Shown here: in pieces, positions 30,010-41,911 of the stretch | Position numbering within the stretch: position 1 is the stretch's first letter | Layout of the letters: each line of letters begins with the position of its first letter | Source of the DNA: Tigriopus japonicus | Taxonomy: Eukaryota > Arthropoda > Copepoda > Harpacticoida > Harpacticidae | Direction: 5' to 3' | Assembly: GCA_010645155.1 (NCBI GenBank) | Contig: CM021321.1 | Location: 5,225,742 to 5,289,741 of the forward strand | DNA length: 64,000 nt | Position numbers and translations under genes: made by a program | The notes under the pieces: model-generated | Seen by the model: only the letters and a program-made list of their open reading frames with translations | Databases searched by the model: none | Told to the model about the DNA's origin: nothing

Positions 30010-32312
30010 ATGGCCATTTATTCTCAATGTTTCTCGCGTTTGCGTTGCCATCAAATGAGGCACAATTGGCCAAGTCATCATTTCGTATTGAATCAGCCTT
30101 TAACTACCAAATCGATATTTAACGGAAAGCCCAGATTTGGTATCATGTTCGATATCGATGGTGTAATTGTACGAGGTAAAAAGGTCTTACCTTTTTCACC
30201 CGGAGCCTTTCAACGCTTAGTGGATGCCCATGGGCGATTTCGAGTACCGACAGTGTTCGTCACGAATGCTGGTAATTGTCTGCGACAGACCAAGGCCGAT
30301 CAATTATCCGAGTGGCTCAACGTTGAGGTGAGCCTAAGCCTGAATCCAACACTCACTTGAAAATAAAGATTTTACCAAAAAAAAGGGAGAGCGGTTGGCA
30401 ATACAGTTTTGAACTCAGAAGGACCTATGGATCAATTTCATATCAATTTTAAGTGTCTCTGTTGTTAAACAATCTCAATAGATACAACCATTCAAACATT
30501 CGATACAAAAAAATACTAACATTCTCTTGCCTATACTCTAATGTACACCTTGTGTTTTCGAGTGGCTTTTACCATATACAGTGGATATATTTGTTTAGAA
30601 ATTTTGAATAATCATCAAGCTTCATGTTATAAAGCAAGAATTCGGGTTATCTGGCGTCCTTTTAGAGATATTCAAGGACTAACACATCATGGCGTTTAAT
30701 TGAGTTGGAGAAGTCATTTTCGATTTCCAAAGACATTTGAGACCAGTTTTGAGGTGAAGAGACAGTGCCGCACATTTCTAGATTTTTCCTTTCACCTGTT
30801 ACTAAGGTGGTCTCGTGGTTGTCTGCACCCGAAATATTAACGAAATCCCTTGTTTTAATTTGGGAAAACTTAAGTCCGATTGTGTCCTTCGCGAACTGTG
30901 TTCGAAAAAAAATTCCCGTGACATAACTAATAGAATTTACCCTTATATGGGGCATTGTCGGCATTGTCTCTTCATTTTAAAACCGGTCTCAAAAGTCTTT
31001 GGAACTCAAAAATGACTTCATAACCTCAATTAAACACCGTGACATAGCTTGGACAATCCGTTAAAGACCTTCAATTTGTGGCTGAATGCCCTACATCGAC
31101 TTGATAACAAAACTGCAAAGTTATAGAGAACTAGGCGAAGAGCGATAAAGGCATGAATAAATGCGAGAATTTTTTTGTTTCAAATGTATTTAAGGCATAG
31201 AAACTTAAAATTTACGTAGGGTTGATCCATACGTCCTCCTGAGTTCAAAACTGTATTGGATATCGCGCTCCTATTTTGTTTTGGAAAAATCTTTATTTTT
31301 AAGGACGTGCCAAATGATACAAAAAGATCTAAGGTTGTTCTCTCTTTGCGATGGTATCTAGGTGACGGAGGATCAGGTGGTCATGTCGCATTCGCCCTTA
31401 AAAATGTTCACCGAATACCATAACAAGCACGTGTTAGTCACGGGCCAGGGACCCGTCGCCGAGATTGCGGCTAATTTGGGATTCAACAATATTACTACCA
31501 TGACTCAATTGCGACATGCGTTTCCGTCACTGGATGTGGTGGATCACAAACGTCGAAGAGCCGCTCCGTGTTCGTTTGAGAGCTATTTTCCCCGGATCGA
31601 AGCTGTGGTTTTATTTGGCGAGCCCGTTCGATGGGAGACGCCGTTGCAGCTTGTGATTGACGTTCTCACAACTGATGGGTTGCCGTGTCAGGCCCCTAAA
31701 CACGTGCCGTACCCTCATCTTCCTGTGTTAGCTTGCAATATGGATCTCCAATGGATGGCTGAAGCCGTTTTACCGCGATTTGGCCACGGAGCTTTTCTCA
31801 CTTGCTTGGAAAATTTGTATCAGAAGATCACTGGTCATGATCTTGTGTACTCGGCCTTGATAGGCAAGCCCTCGGAAATCACTTATCGACACGGCGAGCA
31901 CATGTTACAACAAGAGGCAAAAAAGATTGGGTTAGACCAGCCCGTTCAGAGTATCTATTGCATTGGGGATAACGTGTGCACGGATATCTTTGGTGCTAAT
32001 CTCTACCATAAATATTTGCAAAAACTCATCTGTGAAGAAACTACGGCTCAAAATACTACTCAAGCGGCCAGTCGGAGCTTCGAACATTTAATGGGTCCCT
32101 CTGAAGTCAAATTTCGGACTGAAGCCCAGCGATGTTACTCGATTTTGGTCGAGACGGGCGTTTACTCATTCGAGGACCGAGCCTCACTCAATTGGAACCA
32201 CTCACCTCGAGATTTTTTACCGGTGGAAGAAGAACTGTTGGAGCCATCGTTTTTGGTACATAACGTGCGCGATGCCGTAGACCTAATTCTAAAGAACGAA
32301 GGGTTTCATTGA
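30010..32312 (+). CDS. HDHD5: haloacid dehalogenase-like hydrolase domain-containing 5
   Basis: Two coding exons, 30010-30327 and 31362-32312, phase 0 join (GAG|gtgagc ... atctag|GTG), giving 422 residues. The human CECR5/HDHD5 protein is 423. The N-terminus looks like a mitochondrial presequence (basic, few acidic residues to about 40). The HAD nucleophile motif is FDIDGVIVRG with D48 and D50. VFVTNAGN carries motif II, and IYCIGDNVCTDIFGANLY carries the motif IV acidic residues. It belongs to the p-nitrophenyl-phosphatase-like subgroup; its substrate is unknown. The single intron (1034 bp) is almost entirely a transposon (30358-31303). Confidence 0.94.
30358..31303. mobile_element. about 946-bp inverted-repeat element filling the HDHD5 intron
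   Basis: The two ends are inverted copies for about 95 bp: AAAATAAAGATTTT near 30361 and its complement ending near 31302. Further in, AATACAGTTTTGAACTCAG (about 30401-30419) is matched by the complement near 31237-31255, then GGAC.TATGGATCAA on both arms. No target duplication could be defined and there is no ORF, so the superfamily is open. Removing it would leave an intron of about 90 bp, in line with others in this window. Confidence 0.72.
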
Positions 32313-32448
32313 ATATTTATACTAGAATGTTTCAGGAGGATATGACTTCATAATTCGTATCACATAAGCTATTGATTAGCCACAGAAATATATCTTCATT
32401 TACGTATGCCAGGATCCTTCCATAGAGCCCTCCTCTCAACTTTTCAAC

Positions 32449-32737
32449 TAGTGATGGACAAAAAGAGCTTCTCGACCGAAATTTTGGTCGAAATTCCGGT
32501 TTCGGTTATGGCTACCAAAACCGAAATAAGACTCGCTTAAAAGAATGGAGTTTGACAACGAAATTGAAGATTTATGGTCCAACCTTTGAAACTCAGTTTT
32601 TCTGATTGATTTTTAAATTTAGAACTACCCAACGTCATACTCGTGATCAATTTAAATTTCAAAGTGAATTCAGCATGCAAATAATGTTTACGTCGTTGCT
32701 TTCGGTTTCGGTTAAGGTCCCTTTCGGTCCATCACTA
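32449..32737. mobile_element. 289-bp TAGTGATG-family MITE at the stop codon of the zinc-finger gene
   Basis: Both ends read inward as TAGTGATGGAC. The internal region is rich in CCGAAA / TTTCGG motifs near both ends. The 8-mer ttttcaac occurs directly on the left (32441-32448) and again at 32747-32754, separated from the right end only by TTA plus a T run (32738-32746). The simplest reading is an 8-bp duplication with slippage in the T run. The right copy contains the TGA (minus strand 32752-32750) that ends the zinc-finger gene. Confidence 0.75.
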
Positions 32738-32749
32738 TTATTTTTTTTT

Positions 32750-34928
32750 TCAACTAATGTCAGGAGTAATTAAGACATCTTTGTCGATAGTGGCAGTAAG
32801 GAAATCGGCAGGCATCGTAATCACCGAGGATATTGGAAGATCATTGATCATCACAGCGTTGGCCAAGTCTTGGCCTGTTACTTCATTGCCCGTTATTTCC
32901 ATTAACATGGATTGGTCCTCACTTAATGAACTTGGATCCGCTCCAGGAGTGGGAGAACTCGCATTGGACCTTTTGTCCGATCCTCCATTCTCGGGCGACT
33001 TTTTACATCGCTTTTCATGCTTTAGGTTGTTATTTTTGCATTTGTTGGGACGTCCACAGAATTGGCACTTGAAAGGCGACTCGTCTGTATGAATGATCTC
33101 GTGCGCTTTCAATCGGGAATCATGTAAAAACCCTTTCCCACACACCCCACATTTGAGAGGCTTCTTTTGGTGTTCCACATGAATGGAAACCACGTGGGAC
33201 TTTAGAGTGGACGAGTTCTTGAACGTGCTCCCACAAGACTCACATTGGTATTTACGATCGCGGTGAACGGATCGTCTATGGTCCACCATCCTCTCTCTAT
33301 TTTCGAAAGAAAACAGGTGCAATTATCCGTAGCTTATTCAAATTAGAAGCAATACAAAACGAAGCTTACCGATTGGAGAAAGTCTTTTGGCATACATCAC
33401 ATTGAACCCCTTCAGTGTCGATGACATGGACAAACTTCTCGTGGATCCGCATCCTTTCTTGAGTGGCAAAGAGCTTCCCGCAGAAAGTGCATTGAATGTC
33501 CCTAACTTTGAGGTGAACCACCTTGGTATGATTATCTAAACGATGCTTGTCTACAAAGACTAGATTGCATTCGATGCACGAGTGAGCATCTTTGCCCTGA
33601 TGAGCAACACGATAGTGTTTCCGCTTAGACACAATGGAAGGAAAGACCTTTTCGCAATTATCGCAACTATACTGCTTATTTCGAGGATTATGGTTCTTGC
33701 CCATCCGATAAACGTGACTTTTGAGCGAGGCCAAGAGTTTGAACTTCTTGCCACAACTCTGGCAATCGTACTTAAACGAATCATCATGCTTGTCTTCGTG
33801 CTCGAGCCTTTGATGAATATGCTTGAAGGCTCGTTGACAGAATTTACAAGACAGAGCTCGTTTCACTTGCGATTGAGTACCTTGGCCATGACGGTTGTAT
33901 TTATGAAAGTCTAAATGGCGCTCATCGGTGCTCAGAAAGGCGCATTCCGAGCACTCCACATGGTTTTCTTGTGCCTTATGCTCCTTGTATTCGGCTAAAT
34001 TGGCCAGTTTCGTGGCACAACAATTCACTTGGCGGTATTCCGACATCTTCAAACCATGACGACTCTCGCAATGCTTGGAGAGCTCACCCAAGTCTTGAAA
34101 GGTGACATTACAACAAATAGCCTCTTGATTCTCCTCATTCAGATGATGTCTTCGCTTCAAATGGACATCAAACGTGCCCATGATTTTCTCACCGCAACAA
34201 ATCAAAAAACGATTATCATCCACTTTCTCGAGATGAACGCTTTCCTTATGCGTGACAAAATGGACTTCATCGTCGAATTTCTGATCACAACACAGCAAAT
34301 CTTCTTTCCGAGATCGCTTCTTTGTCAATTTTTTGCGGGTAGAACTACTCGGACCTACCGCATGTCCGGATTCCGAATCTTCCCCATTATCCTCATCCGA
34401 TTCTCCCTCTTCAACTACGGTCTCTTCTTTTAACAACGGAACCGAACTCTCGGACTCCTTTTTAACCTCGGCATCATCCGATGTGACTTCATACTGTTCA
34501 AATCTCCGGTTTTTCTTTCGATTTCGTCGAGGTCGAGCCCTTGTTTCCACTGGATTCTCTGGGTCCTCCACAACCTCGGTGAAATATCGACTCTTCTCCA
34601 ATTGAAACAAGCTCTGAACTTGATTCAAATCGTTTAAATTTTCAGGGACCGTTCCTGAATACATGAAATCTCGGAGGGCTCGAACCTGTCCAGGTTCCAA
34701 ATCGGGAACGATGATGACGCAAGTGGATCCATCATCGATCCCACGATCCAAGAAAAGATCTTTGAGGAACGTGCTATGGGCGGCTAGCACGATTTGATGG
34801 GCCCAGAAATGCTCTTGACCCACTCGAATCTCTACATCGGCCCAATCTGAACCCTGGTCTGAATTCAGATACTCGACCCAATGGACTAATGAGGCGTGGC
34901 CACCCCCGGGTTTAATGAGCTGATTCAT
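32750..34928 (-). CDS. BTB and C2H2 zinc-finger protein
   Basis: Two coding exons, 33370-34928 and 32750-33296, joined inside a finger (AATCG|gtaagc ... aaatag|AGAGAGG, phase 2), giving 701 residues. An N-terminal BTB/POZ domain spans about residues 15-115 (DWADVEIRVGQEHFWAHQIVLAAHS). A long acidic, disordered region (about 120-200) follows. Then come degenerate CC...H-type elements and about nine C2H2 fingers, including CKFCQRAFKHIHQRLEHEDKH and CGVCGKGFLHDSRLKAHEIIH. Likely a sequence-specific transcription regulator; the class is broad and I cannot assign an orthologue. The early CC-HH repeats (ICCGEKI..., ICCNVTF..., NCCATKL...) are an uncommon spacing. The stop codon lies in the duplication of an adjacent transposon. 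Confidence 0.92.
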
Positions 34929-35105
34929 GGCAGCTCAACGAACGATTTCCCGGTGAGCTCCGTGTTTGAATGAGGCTAAGGGTCATGGGGTGGTCTTTGG
35001 GCGTCTTTGAGTGAGTGAGCACGAATGCACGAATGGAGGAGTCGCTCAGAAGAGGAGATTACATCGTCATGTAACTGAGCTCAAAACTTCGTGCCATTAT
35101 TTATT

Positions 35106-35178
35106 TAGAGCTAACTACATAGAGCTTCTTTAGAGCTAGCTAGCTACATAGAGCTTCTTTAGAGCTAGCTAGCTAGCT
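35106..35178. repeat. short tandem repeat, TAGAGCTAGCTAGCTA-type units
   Basis: Two and a half copies of a unit of about 30 bp containing ACATAGAGCTTCTTTAGAGC and a GCTA run. It lies upstream of the zinc-finger gene within 35093-35180. No function inferred. Confidence 0.7.
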
Positions 35179-35293
35179 GCCATGCTCATTGTCAGGTTAA
35201 GGTTGCGTTAGAAAACTTCATCACTCGAATGATTAGCGATGTTGGACTTGGACCAAGAGGGCTCGAAATTCTTCAATCTCGGTTAGAGATGTA

Positions 35294-35679
35294 CAGGGTT
35301 GTTTTAATCTAGAGTCCCCTAAACTGTGATGACAAATTGCGATACAAGGAGACGACATAGTTAAATGAGGTAAAAGTCACTTTAAAGATACAGGTGTTTA
35401 CTCAACTCTTTGTTTTTGTCGTTTAATGAATTAGTCCTTCTAATTGGCGCTCAAAGTAAGGATGTTTTTTGATAATAGAGCGTGCAAACCTTGAGCGAGG
35501 GAGCCGTTCTTGAAAACAAAATCTTGGTGTTATAATGGGTCAATCAATTTCATTAATACTTTGACTGAGTAAACCTAAAACTGTTTTCTTCAAATGGTAT
35601 TAGTACAATGTGATCACAAATGTTATGTGTCGCAAATGATTCTTGATTTGGTAGGGGACTCTAATTTGTAACAACCCTG
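35294..35679. mobile_element. 386-bp Tc1/mariner-like MITE
   Basis: TA dinucleotides flank it (35292-35293, 35680-35681). The inverted ends start CAGGGTTGTT and share AGAGTCCCCTA at about 35321-35331 and its complement near 35651-35661, with similarity over about 48 bp. There is no ORF. The TA flank fits Tc1/mariner, although the CAGGG start recalls hAT; no 8-bp duplication is visible. Confidence 0.72.
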
Positions 35680-36902
35680 TACATACTTATAAATAGAGCT
35701 CTCAACTAAAGAGTGAAATCATGAGATGCGACCTCTTGCGGGGTTCAGACCCAAGATTTATTGATTATAACCATTTTTCGACAAGTAGGACTTGTCTAAT
35801 TCTGCCGACGACTTTTTTTCTAAAATGAGGACCATGATATGATTTAACAATTAGTTATGTTATTTCAACATTTCAGTTGAATGTTGATGTTGAGTATCAT
35901 CATGACAATAATTTGCAAAAGGGTGCATTTTAGAATAACTCAAAGAACTATGTTGTATAGTGGTTTTAGTGTTTTTTGGGGATGAACGGATTTTAGTTGT
36001 TTTGAGTTAATTTTACATGCACTTTTTAACGCAATATCTTCAGTATGATACTCTGACATTGAAAGTCTTGAAACACTTTCAAAGAGCTAAGCTAAGCACT
36101 AACACATCAAAGAACATTTAAGTATGGGCAAAATGGATACATTGAACATACATACCAAGCATCACACCCTGTTTAGTCTTATCAGAGTTTTCATTTCTAA
36201 AATATGTTATCGTTTAATATTTTTTTTTTATCGCTTTTAAACACCACTATCCACGTTATAAACTTATTTAAGGATGGCGTTCATTCATTTCCATTCTCCC
36301 AAGCGTTGGCCAAATGCCACTCTAGTAGGTAACCAAATCACACATTCTTGGCACGTTTAATCAGCAACTTTTATTTCAATGGTTAGCCTCAATTGGTTTG
36401 CTTAAATATTTGAAGATTAGTTCTATGATATATAGATAGGAATGCATAAATGAGTAATTTTTATGGTAGTAGCAGTAGCATCTATGCTTGGTCCATTGAT
36501 CGGCAAATCAAACCAAAGAACGAACGGACGAACAATGGGTGGGTTGGAAGGCTATAACGATTCAATAGGTTGTACAAAATCCTTAAGAAAAATAACAAGA
36601 GGAAAATTAGAGTAGTATTCACTAGATCACAGGGGTCGTCTTGAATCATAGGATTGAGATGTTTCTCTACGGAAAAAGACTCGTTTCGGGTGGGAAGATC
36701 GGATGAAACTGACGATAAGCTACGGGTTCGCAGTTGTCTCAGTGCCTTACTATGACAGAAAATGTGAGTCACGATGGTGGCAGCACTACCAAAAACAATC
36801 TTTTTTTTTTTCACGGACAGCTCAAAGCCATGCACTTGATTAGTCCATCTGCAGGTTTGTTTTGCTCAAGACAATTTGCAATTTTGAATGTTCACGATCA
36901 CA
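35680..36902. other. intergenic / EXOC6 3' region
   Basis: 1.2 kb of AT-rich DNA after the MITE up to the EXOC6 stop. The last few hundred bases are presumably EXOC6 3' UTR. No gene or structured repeat recognised. Confidence 0.45.
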
Positions 36903-39762
36903 TTACACGCCGTTGGATTGCTGAAGCGTCAGATTCTTCAGCTGCTTGTACACAAGATCCACCAGTCGTTTTTTATCTCGATCCTTTTTGTTCATGATGC
37001 CAAACATGTTCTTCTTTTCAGCTTCCTTCAATTTATCCAGGAGAATCAAGGCATGTTGTGGCTTAACCCGAATGTATTTGGACGTGGGATTGCCATAATC
37101 GGCCAAGTAGTTGCTCCAATCCCAACTGACAAACAGATCCAGCAACTGTCGTAGATCAGAAAAACAGAGCAGAAGCACACCCTCCTAAAAAGAAAGAAGG
37201 CCTCATAAGTCTCTTAATTCATTTTTAAATGGCATTAAACTCACCTCTAAGCCGGTGACTGGCTCACTGGCGGCAAATTGCTCACATTGAACCACATCCA
37301 AGTCCAATTGTTGGATGAAACCGTGCGACAATGCTTTGACGCTCTCATCCAGGAGCATGGCTTGAATGGATTTGGCCAGGTATTGCAAAGCTGACATGCA
37401 CGTTTTCTGGGCTAGTTTGACGGGCAAATTGGTAAAAGACAGGAAGACGCTATTCAGAAATGCGATCAAGTCCGTCAGCCACGACGAGGATGTCCCTTCG
37501 GGCTCGGACATGAGCCAATCGTAACTGGCCAATTCGATGAATTCATCCATTTTGGAAATGAGTTTGCAATGGATTTCCTCCTCAGCCTCAACACGAATGT
37601 CCTTAAAAATGGCTCGCGCTTGAAGTCGAGACATGGCGCTATTTTCAAGATTGGCGCCTGAAAATGAAAGGGAAACAAATATGTGATGTACTGATGCGAT
37701 GGGTTATTTACGTCCCGCATTTACGCACCTGTGATGTCGGAGATGTATTTTTCTAGGTGAACATTGGTCTCTTCCAAATGATAGGTGTTGATGTCAATTT
37801 GGATGAGCTGAAGTAAGCTCAAATTAGAGGTTCGAATCAAGTTGGATAAACATCCACTGAGTGTTCGAGTTAAGAGCGTGTTGGTGGCTTTCCGCACGGC
37901 TTGATCGATCTCCTCAAAACTAAGGTGGAGATCTTGCGAGAACTGAACACACGACAGAATGAATTCTTTCACTTCATTGTACACTTTGGGCACCATGGCA
38001 GAAAACGGGAATTGTCGGGGAAAAGGAGCTTCTTCCAATGACGGACTGGTTAGCGGAAAGCTGTTTGTGACAAAAGAATATTCATCTGGAGTATTGACCT
38101 GTCAATGAGAGAGAGGAAAGATAAATTGGACAATGCTCACAAGAATAAGATTAGTTCGACCCATATTTACCTCGATGGGGTGATAGTTATCAACCTCAAA
38201 GACTTCCGAGAACCTGTTCACCCATTTCCGCATGAGTACTTCGGTGTAATGATCACGGAGTTCTTGGAGTAAGGAGTTCATTTGATCGTCGTCAAATCCA
38301 TAGGACTGAAGTGTTCGAGAAAAGAGTAACATGAGGTTTTTGATTTTCAAGATGAACCCGGATTCTGTGCTGAAGGCCGAATGTTGTTGTAAGGTCTCTT
38401 TGATCCCTGTGGACATGCCCTTCCACAACTCGTCCAAATATCCACGGGTGATCAGCCCATTACCCGTGTTTAGCACGTGATCCTCACAAGCGAAAAATCC
38501 AATGATACCTGTAGATGATTCCCCATTAAAACGTTAATTAAATCAATGACTTTAAAACCAAATCAATTTAAATGAAGACCACTTACCATAGAAAAACGCA
38601 CGATATCCTTCAATGGACTCGTGCATATTGGGTGGAGGTTGTTGCGTTAATTTGGATTGCTGTAGTCTCTGTTTCTGGTAATAGTTTTGGAACTTGTCCC
38701 GTTCGCCCAGTTTGGTGTATATATGCAATCCCCGATAGACAGGACCAAAATCCACGAAATCTTGGGCGGCTTGAGGAGACTTATCCGGGGACAATGAAAG
38801 TCGAGTACCATTCAACTGGTCGTCCTCATCATCCCCATTCTCTTCACCGAACGGATTGGACGGAATACCGGATTGGATCCCGGATTCTTTGGCTAAAGTG
38901 TGATCCAGATTCATTTTCAGGGCCGTTTTGCGCATGGCCAACTCGCCGATGCGCGGCGAGTACTCGCGGATCTTCTCGAGGAAATCCTTGAGCTCACTTA
39001 TTGAGGCCTCTTTGATGCCCTCTCTTAGTCGAGGGATGCTGGCTTGCATCTGCTTCGAAAACCTAATTCAAGCCGCATATCATTTACCATCCAGGAATTA
39101 TTATCCTTCGGTTAAACAACTCACCTATATTTGGCTATTCGGGGTAAGTAGGTGTGTTCCAATTGCTCCAGCGTCTTTAGAGCGGGATGGAATCGTTTCT
39201 CACTCATCTGCTTATTCAACCTGGTAAACATCTGAAGCACGGGCAAACACAACGACAAGGACTCGATGGTGGCCGCGATATTACGTTCCACTCGCCGAGC
39301 CTTGACTAGTTCGCGGGCCTTGGCGGCCACGGCCTGTCCCGAGGCCTGAATATCGCTGTCAATGGCCCCAACCTCGCCCTTGAGAGTCTCAGCGTCCGAT
39401 CGAACGCCCAAGAGATCTCGCACCGACGAGATGAAGCCCTGATAGTGATGATTGCACATCTTCTCGATCTCGGCATCGTGCTCATGGGTGCGTTGTTCCA
39501 ATCGCTCAAGAAAGGCTTGCGAATAATCCGATTCGTAGATGGCGCGAAAAGTCGGGCCCCAATAATCGTCCACGGCCTCGATTTCTTGCAGGAATAACTC
39601 GCCGTGATCGGGATGGGCGCTCGAGGTCGCCGAGGTTGACGCGTGGATGACCTCAACGGGTGGAGCGGTCAGTGCCGAGGCGGGTGGGCTTTGAAAGGAG
39701 GGCGAAACTGACGTGCGTGGGGCGGGGAGGGGCGAAGGCGAAGAAGGCGGATGATCGGCCAT
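36903..39762 (-). CDS. EXOC6: exocyst complex component 6 (Sec15)
   Basis: Six coding exons by splice consensus with consistent phase: 39125-39762, 38587-39062, 38171-38508, 37729-38098, 37245-37657 and 36903-37184, giving 838 residues (human about 804). Recognisable Sec15 blocks in order: FLQEIEAVDDYWGPTFRAIY, NHHYQGFISSVRDLLGVR, ALKTLEQLEHTYLPRIAKYR, DFGPVYRGLHIYTKLGERDKF, IIGFFACEDHVLNT, FPFSAMVPKVYNEVKEFI, NTLLTRTLSG and SDLRQLLDLFVSWDWSNYLADYGNP. Sec15 binds GTP-loaded Sec4/Rab11 and recruits the exocyst to secretory vesicles. A Ser/Pro-rich N-terminus of about 50 residues precedes the conserved part. Introns are about 60-100 bp. Confidence 0.96.
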
Positions 39763-40075
39763 GGTGTCTTTATCGATCTATCTATCCAAGGATGGATGGA
39801 TAGAGATGGCAAATCTACCTTCGAAGAGCCCGCCCACGGCTTAGGAATGAAGGGTGGGGTGGGAAGGAGGAGGAGGAGGAGGCGCTCTCACTCAATTTGA
39901 CGGCGGCGCTTTTCACATCCTCTCCGTGATTGGAAGTTTTCTGATGTATGTAGCTCATCAGCAGATCAGTCAGTCAGTTACTGAGTCAGTCTGTCTCTGG
40001 GCTTGAAACAGGCAGATTGGACGGCAGTGTTACCGAATATTTTGGGAAACGAAACTGTTAATAATTAGCGTTAAT

Positions 40076-40374
40076 CAGGGATGGGGAACAATTGTATCTA
40101 TTTACATTTTTGGGCCAAGTAATTGTTATTAGTTACATTTTTTGATGAAGTAATTGTAATTCATTACATTTTTGAGGAAGTAATTGTAATGAATTACATT
40201 TTTGAGGAAGTAATTGTAATGAATTACATTTTTGAGGAAGTAATTGTAATGAATTACATTTTTGAGGAAGTAATTGTAATTAATTACATTTTTGAGGAAG
40301 TAATTATAATTAATTACATTTTTGAGGAAGTAATTGTAATTAATTACATTTTTCAAGTAATTGACTCAACTCTG
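40076..40374. mobile_element. 299-bp hAT-like MITE with a 30-bp tandem array
   Basis: Begins CAGGGATGGGG and ends as the complement of CAGAGTTGAGTCAATTACTT, which matches the left end of the element at 1569. Flanking 8-mers gcgttaat (40068-40075) and acgtcagt (40375-40382) agree at five of eight positions, compatible with an aged duplication. Most of the body is a tandem array of 30-bp units. Confidence 0.75.
40136..40345. repeat. seven tandem 30-bp units within the MITE
   Basis: Unit TTACATTTTTGAGGAAGTAA followed by TTGTAATKAA, repeated about seven times with a few substitutions. It encodes a repeated decapeptide on either strand by chance because 30 is a multiple of three. It is an expansion of the subterminal motif, not a gene. 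Confidence 0.88.
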
Positions 40375-40382
40375 ACGTCAGT

Positions 40383-41589
40383 GAATGTTTTAAAAGTATG
40401 TCATATCTGAACAATTATTGGCGAATCATCGAGTTTACACTTTTGTTTTTCAAATCCATGAATTCAGATTAAACTGCAATAAATTAAAACACTTTGGAAA
40501 GAAAGAAAACATGTTACTGTTGCTTTGGAAAATCCTCTGTTCATGATGCTTCATGCGACATCATCCATTTAAAAAATTTGTACTAAGAGCGTACTAGAAC
40601 ATTTCATTGTTAAAATGAAAATTTAGAGGTAGAGTCGTGCCTCGTGCCTGAGCGTCTAGAACGATTTCCCTTTGCCTGACAGCCCAAGTAACAACAACAA
40701 GTAACAAATGTTAATGACAGATCACCAGTCCTAGAAATTTAATGCTTAATTAAAACTTAAACTTAATACTTATGTTGGAGACTACCTATTTACTATACCA
40801 GTATTCCACTTCTTTTACTTTAATTTGCACCATAACAATCTAATTTTGTTATATATCTATATATCTATGTTGTTTTATATCTTCATCTATATCTGTATAA
40901 CTGTATTGCTTTATAAATATTGTAAATTAGTTCACGTTCTTTACAGCAAAATAATTTCACCCACGCATTTTACATGTCAACTCTAACATCGTTTTCATGT
41001 TCTAATGAATTTACAATTGGTCTCCATTGAGGGTCAATATAACAAATGTGCTACTTATTTTAATGCTGCATAAAGATATGTAAAGGTAAGTGCTACTTAT
41101 TTTAAATGAAATTTGCATTCACTCTCAAATGTTGTTTGTTCCTACTCAATTGTTATCGAACCACATGTTATGGCATCGTACACCAGGATCTTCATTTTCT
41201 TGATTCATATTTTCTGGCAAAAATTGCACTTATTTTTTTATATTCAAATTACATTTAAAAAGATAATGGAGTCCTGCAAATCTCAAGTATCAAATTTGGC
41301 AAAAAATATTTTCCAAAACAAAACAGAACTAGCTTTGCTTTTGCTTCGTTGGCTTCATTTTCTCTCGTTTGCTTTCAGTGCGTGTTGCTTGGTTTAATCT
41401 CTCGACAGCCTTCATCAGATTGTTTAGTGATATGTACATTTCAATATTTGTTTCTCTATCAATTTTCATAACACATAACCGAAAGTCTCTATGTCCTCGT
41501 ACCCATTTGAAAGCCTTCATCAAGCCATTTTAATGAAATTTGTGAAAAACTGGCCAAACTTTTCACCAACGCACACTTAAGCAACGAGT
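40383..41589. other. AT-rich intergenic, nothing recognised
   Basis: 1.2 kb, strongly AT-rich, between the two MITEs. No frame with convincing composition, no tRNA or structured repeat. Confidence 0.45.
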
Positions 41590-41597
41590 GCATGAAC

Positions 41598-41911
41598 CAC
41601 AGACCATATTATGGCAAGACCTCGCTTCGTGCGAAAAAAAGGTGGACAACTTTGCTTCATCAGCTGGAACATAACACTACACCCTAAAATGGTGGGAATT
41701 TCGAACTTTTCAAAATTTTGCCAGCGTGGCCAAATCCTGAACAAAGTCAACGTACCGTACGTACTTTGTTCTTGACGCGAGGGAGCATCTTTACTTCTGA
41801 GCACGCGGTCCCCCTGAGATTTTGAAGCTAGCGCAGCTAGGCCAAGTGGTGTCACTTTTCTCTCGCCGACGGAACGGGCCAATTCGACATCTAGTCATTA
41901 TATGATCTGTG
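41598..41911. mobile_element. 314-bp CACAG-ended MITE, copy 1
   Basis: An exact 8-bp duplication gcatgaac lies at 41590-41597 and 41912-41919. The inverted ends are CACAGACCATATTATGGC on the left and CACAGATCATATAATGAC on the right, read inward. The body matches 55216-55512 throughout in the same orientation (for example GCCAGCGTGGCCAAATCCT and GTACCGTACGTACTTTGTTC). Unlike most MITEs its interior is GC-balanced and well conserved between copies, so it may be young. The superfamily is 8-bp-duplicating (hAT or P-like). Confidence 0.88.

Noticed and set aside
36482..36835. 117-codon minus-strand frame downstream of EXOC6
   Set aside because: Lies in the EXOC6 3' region with no recognisable domain or own splice and promoter signals; more likely UTR.
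40123..40410. Repeated-decapeptide ORFs on both strands, and a CRISPR-like regular array
   Set aside because: The array is seven contiguous 30-bp units without spacers, inside a MITE; the ORFs arise only because the unit is a multiple of three.
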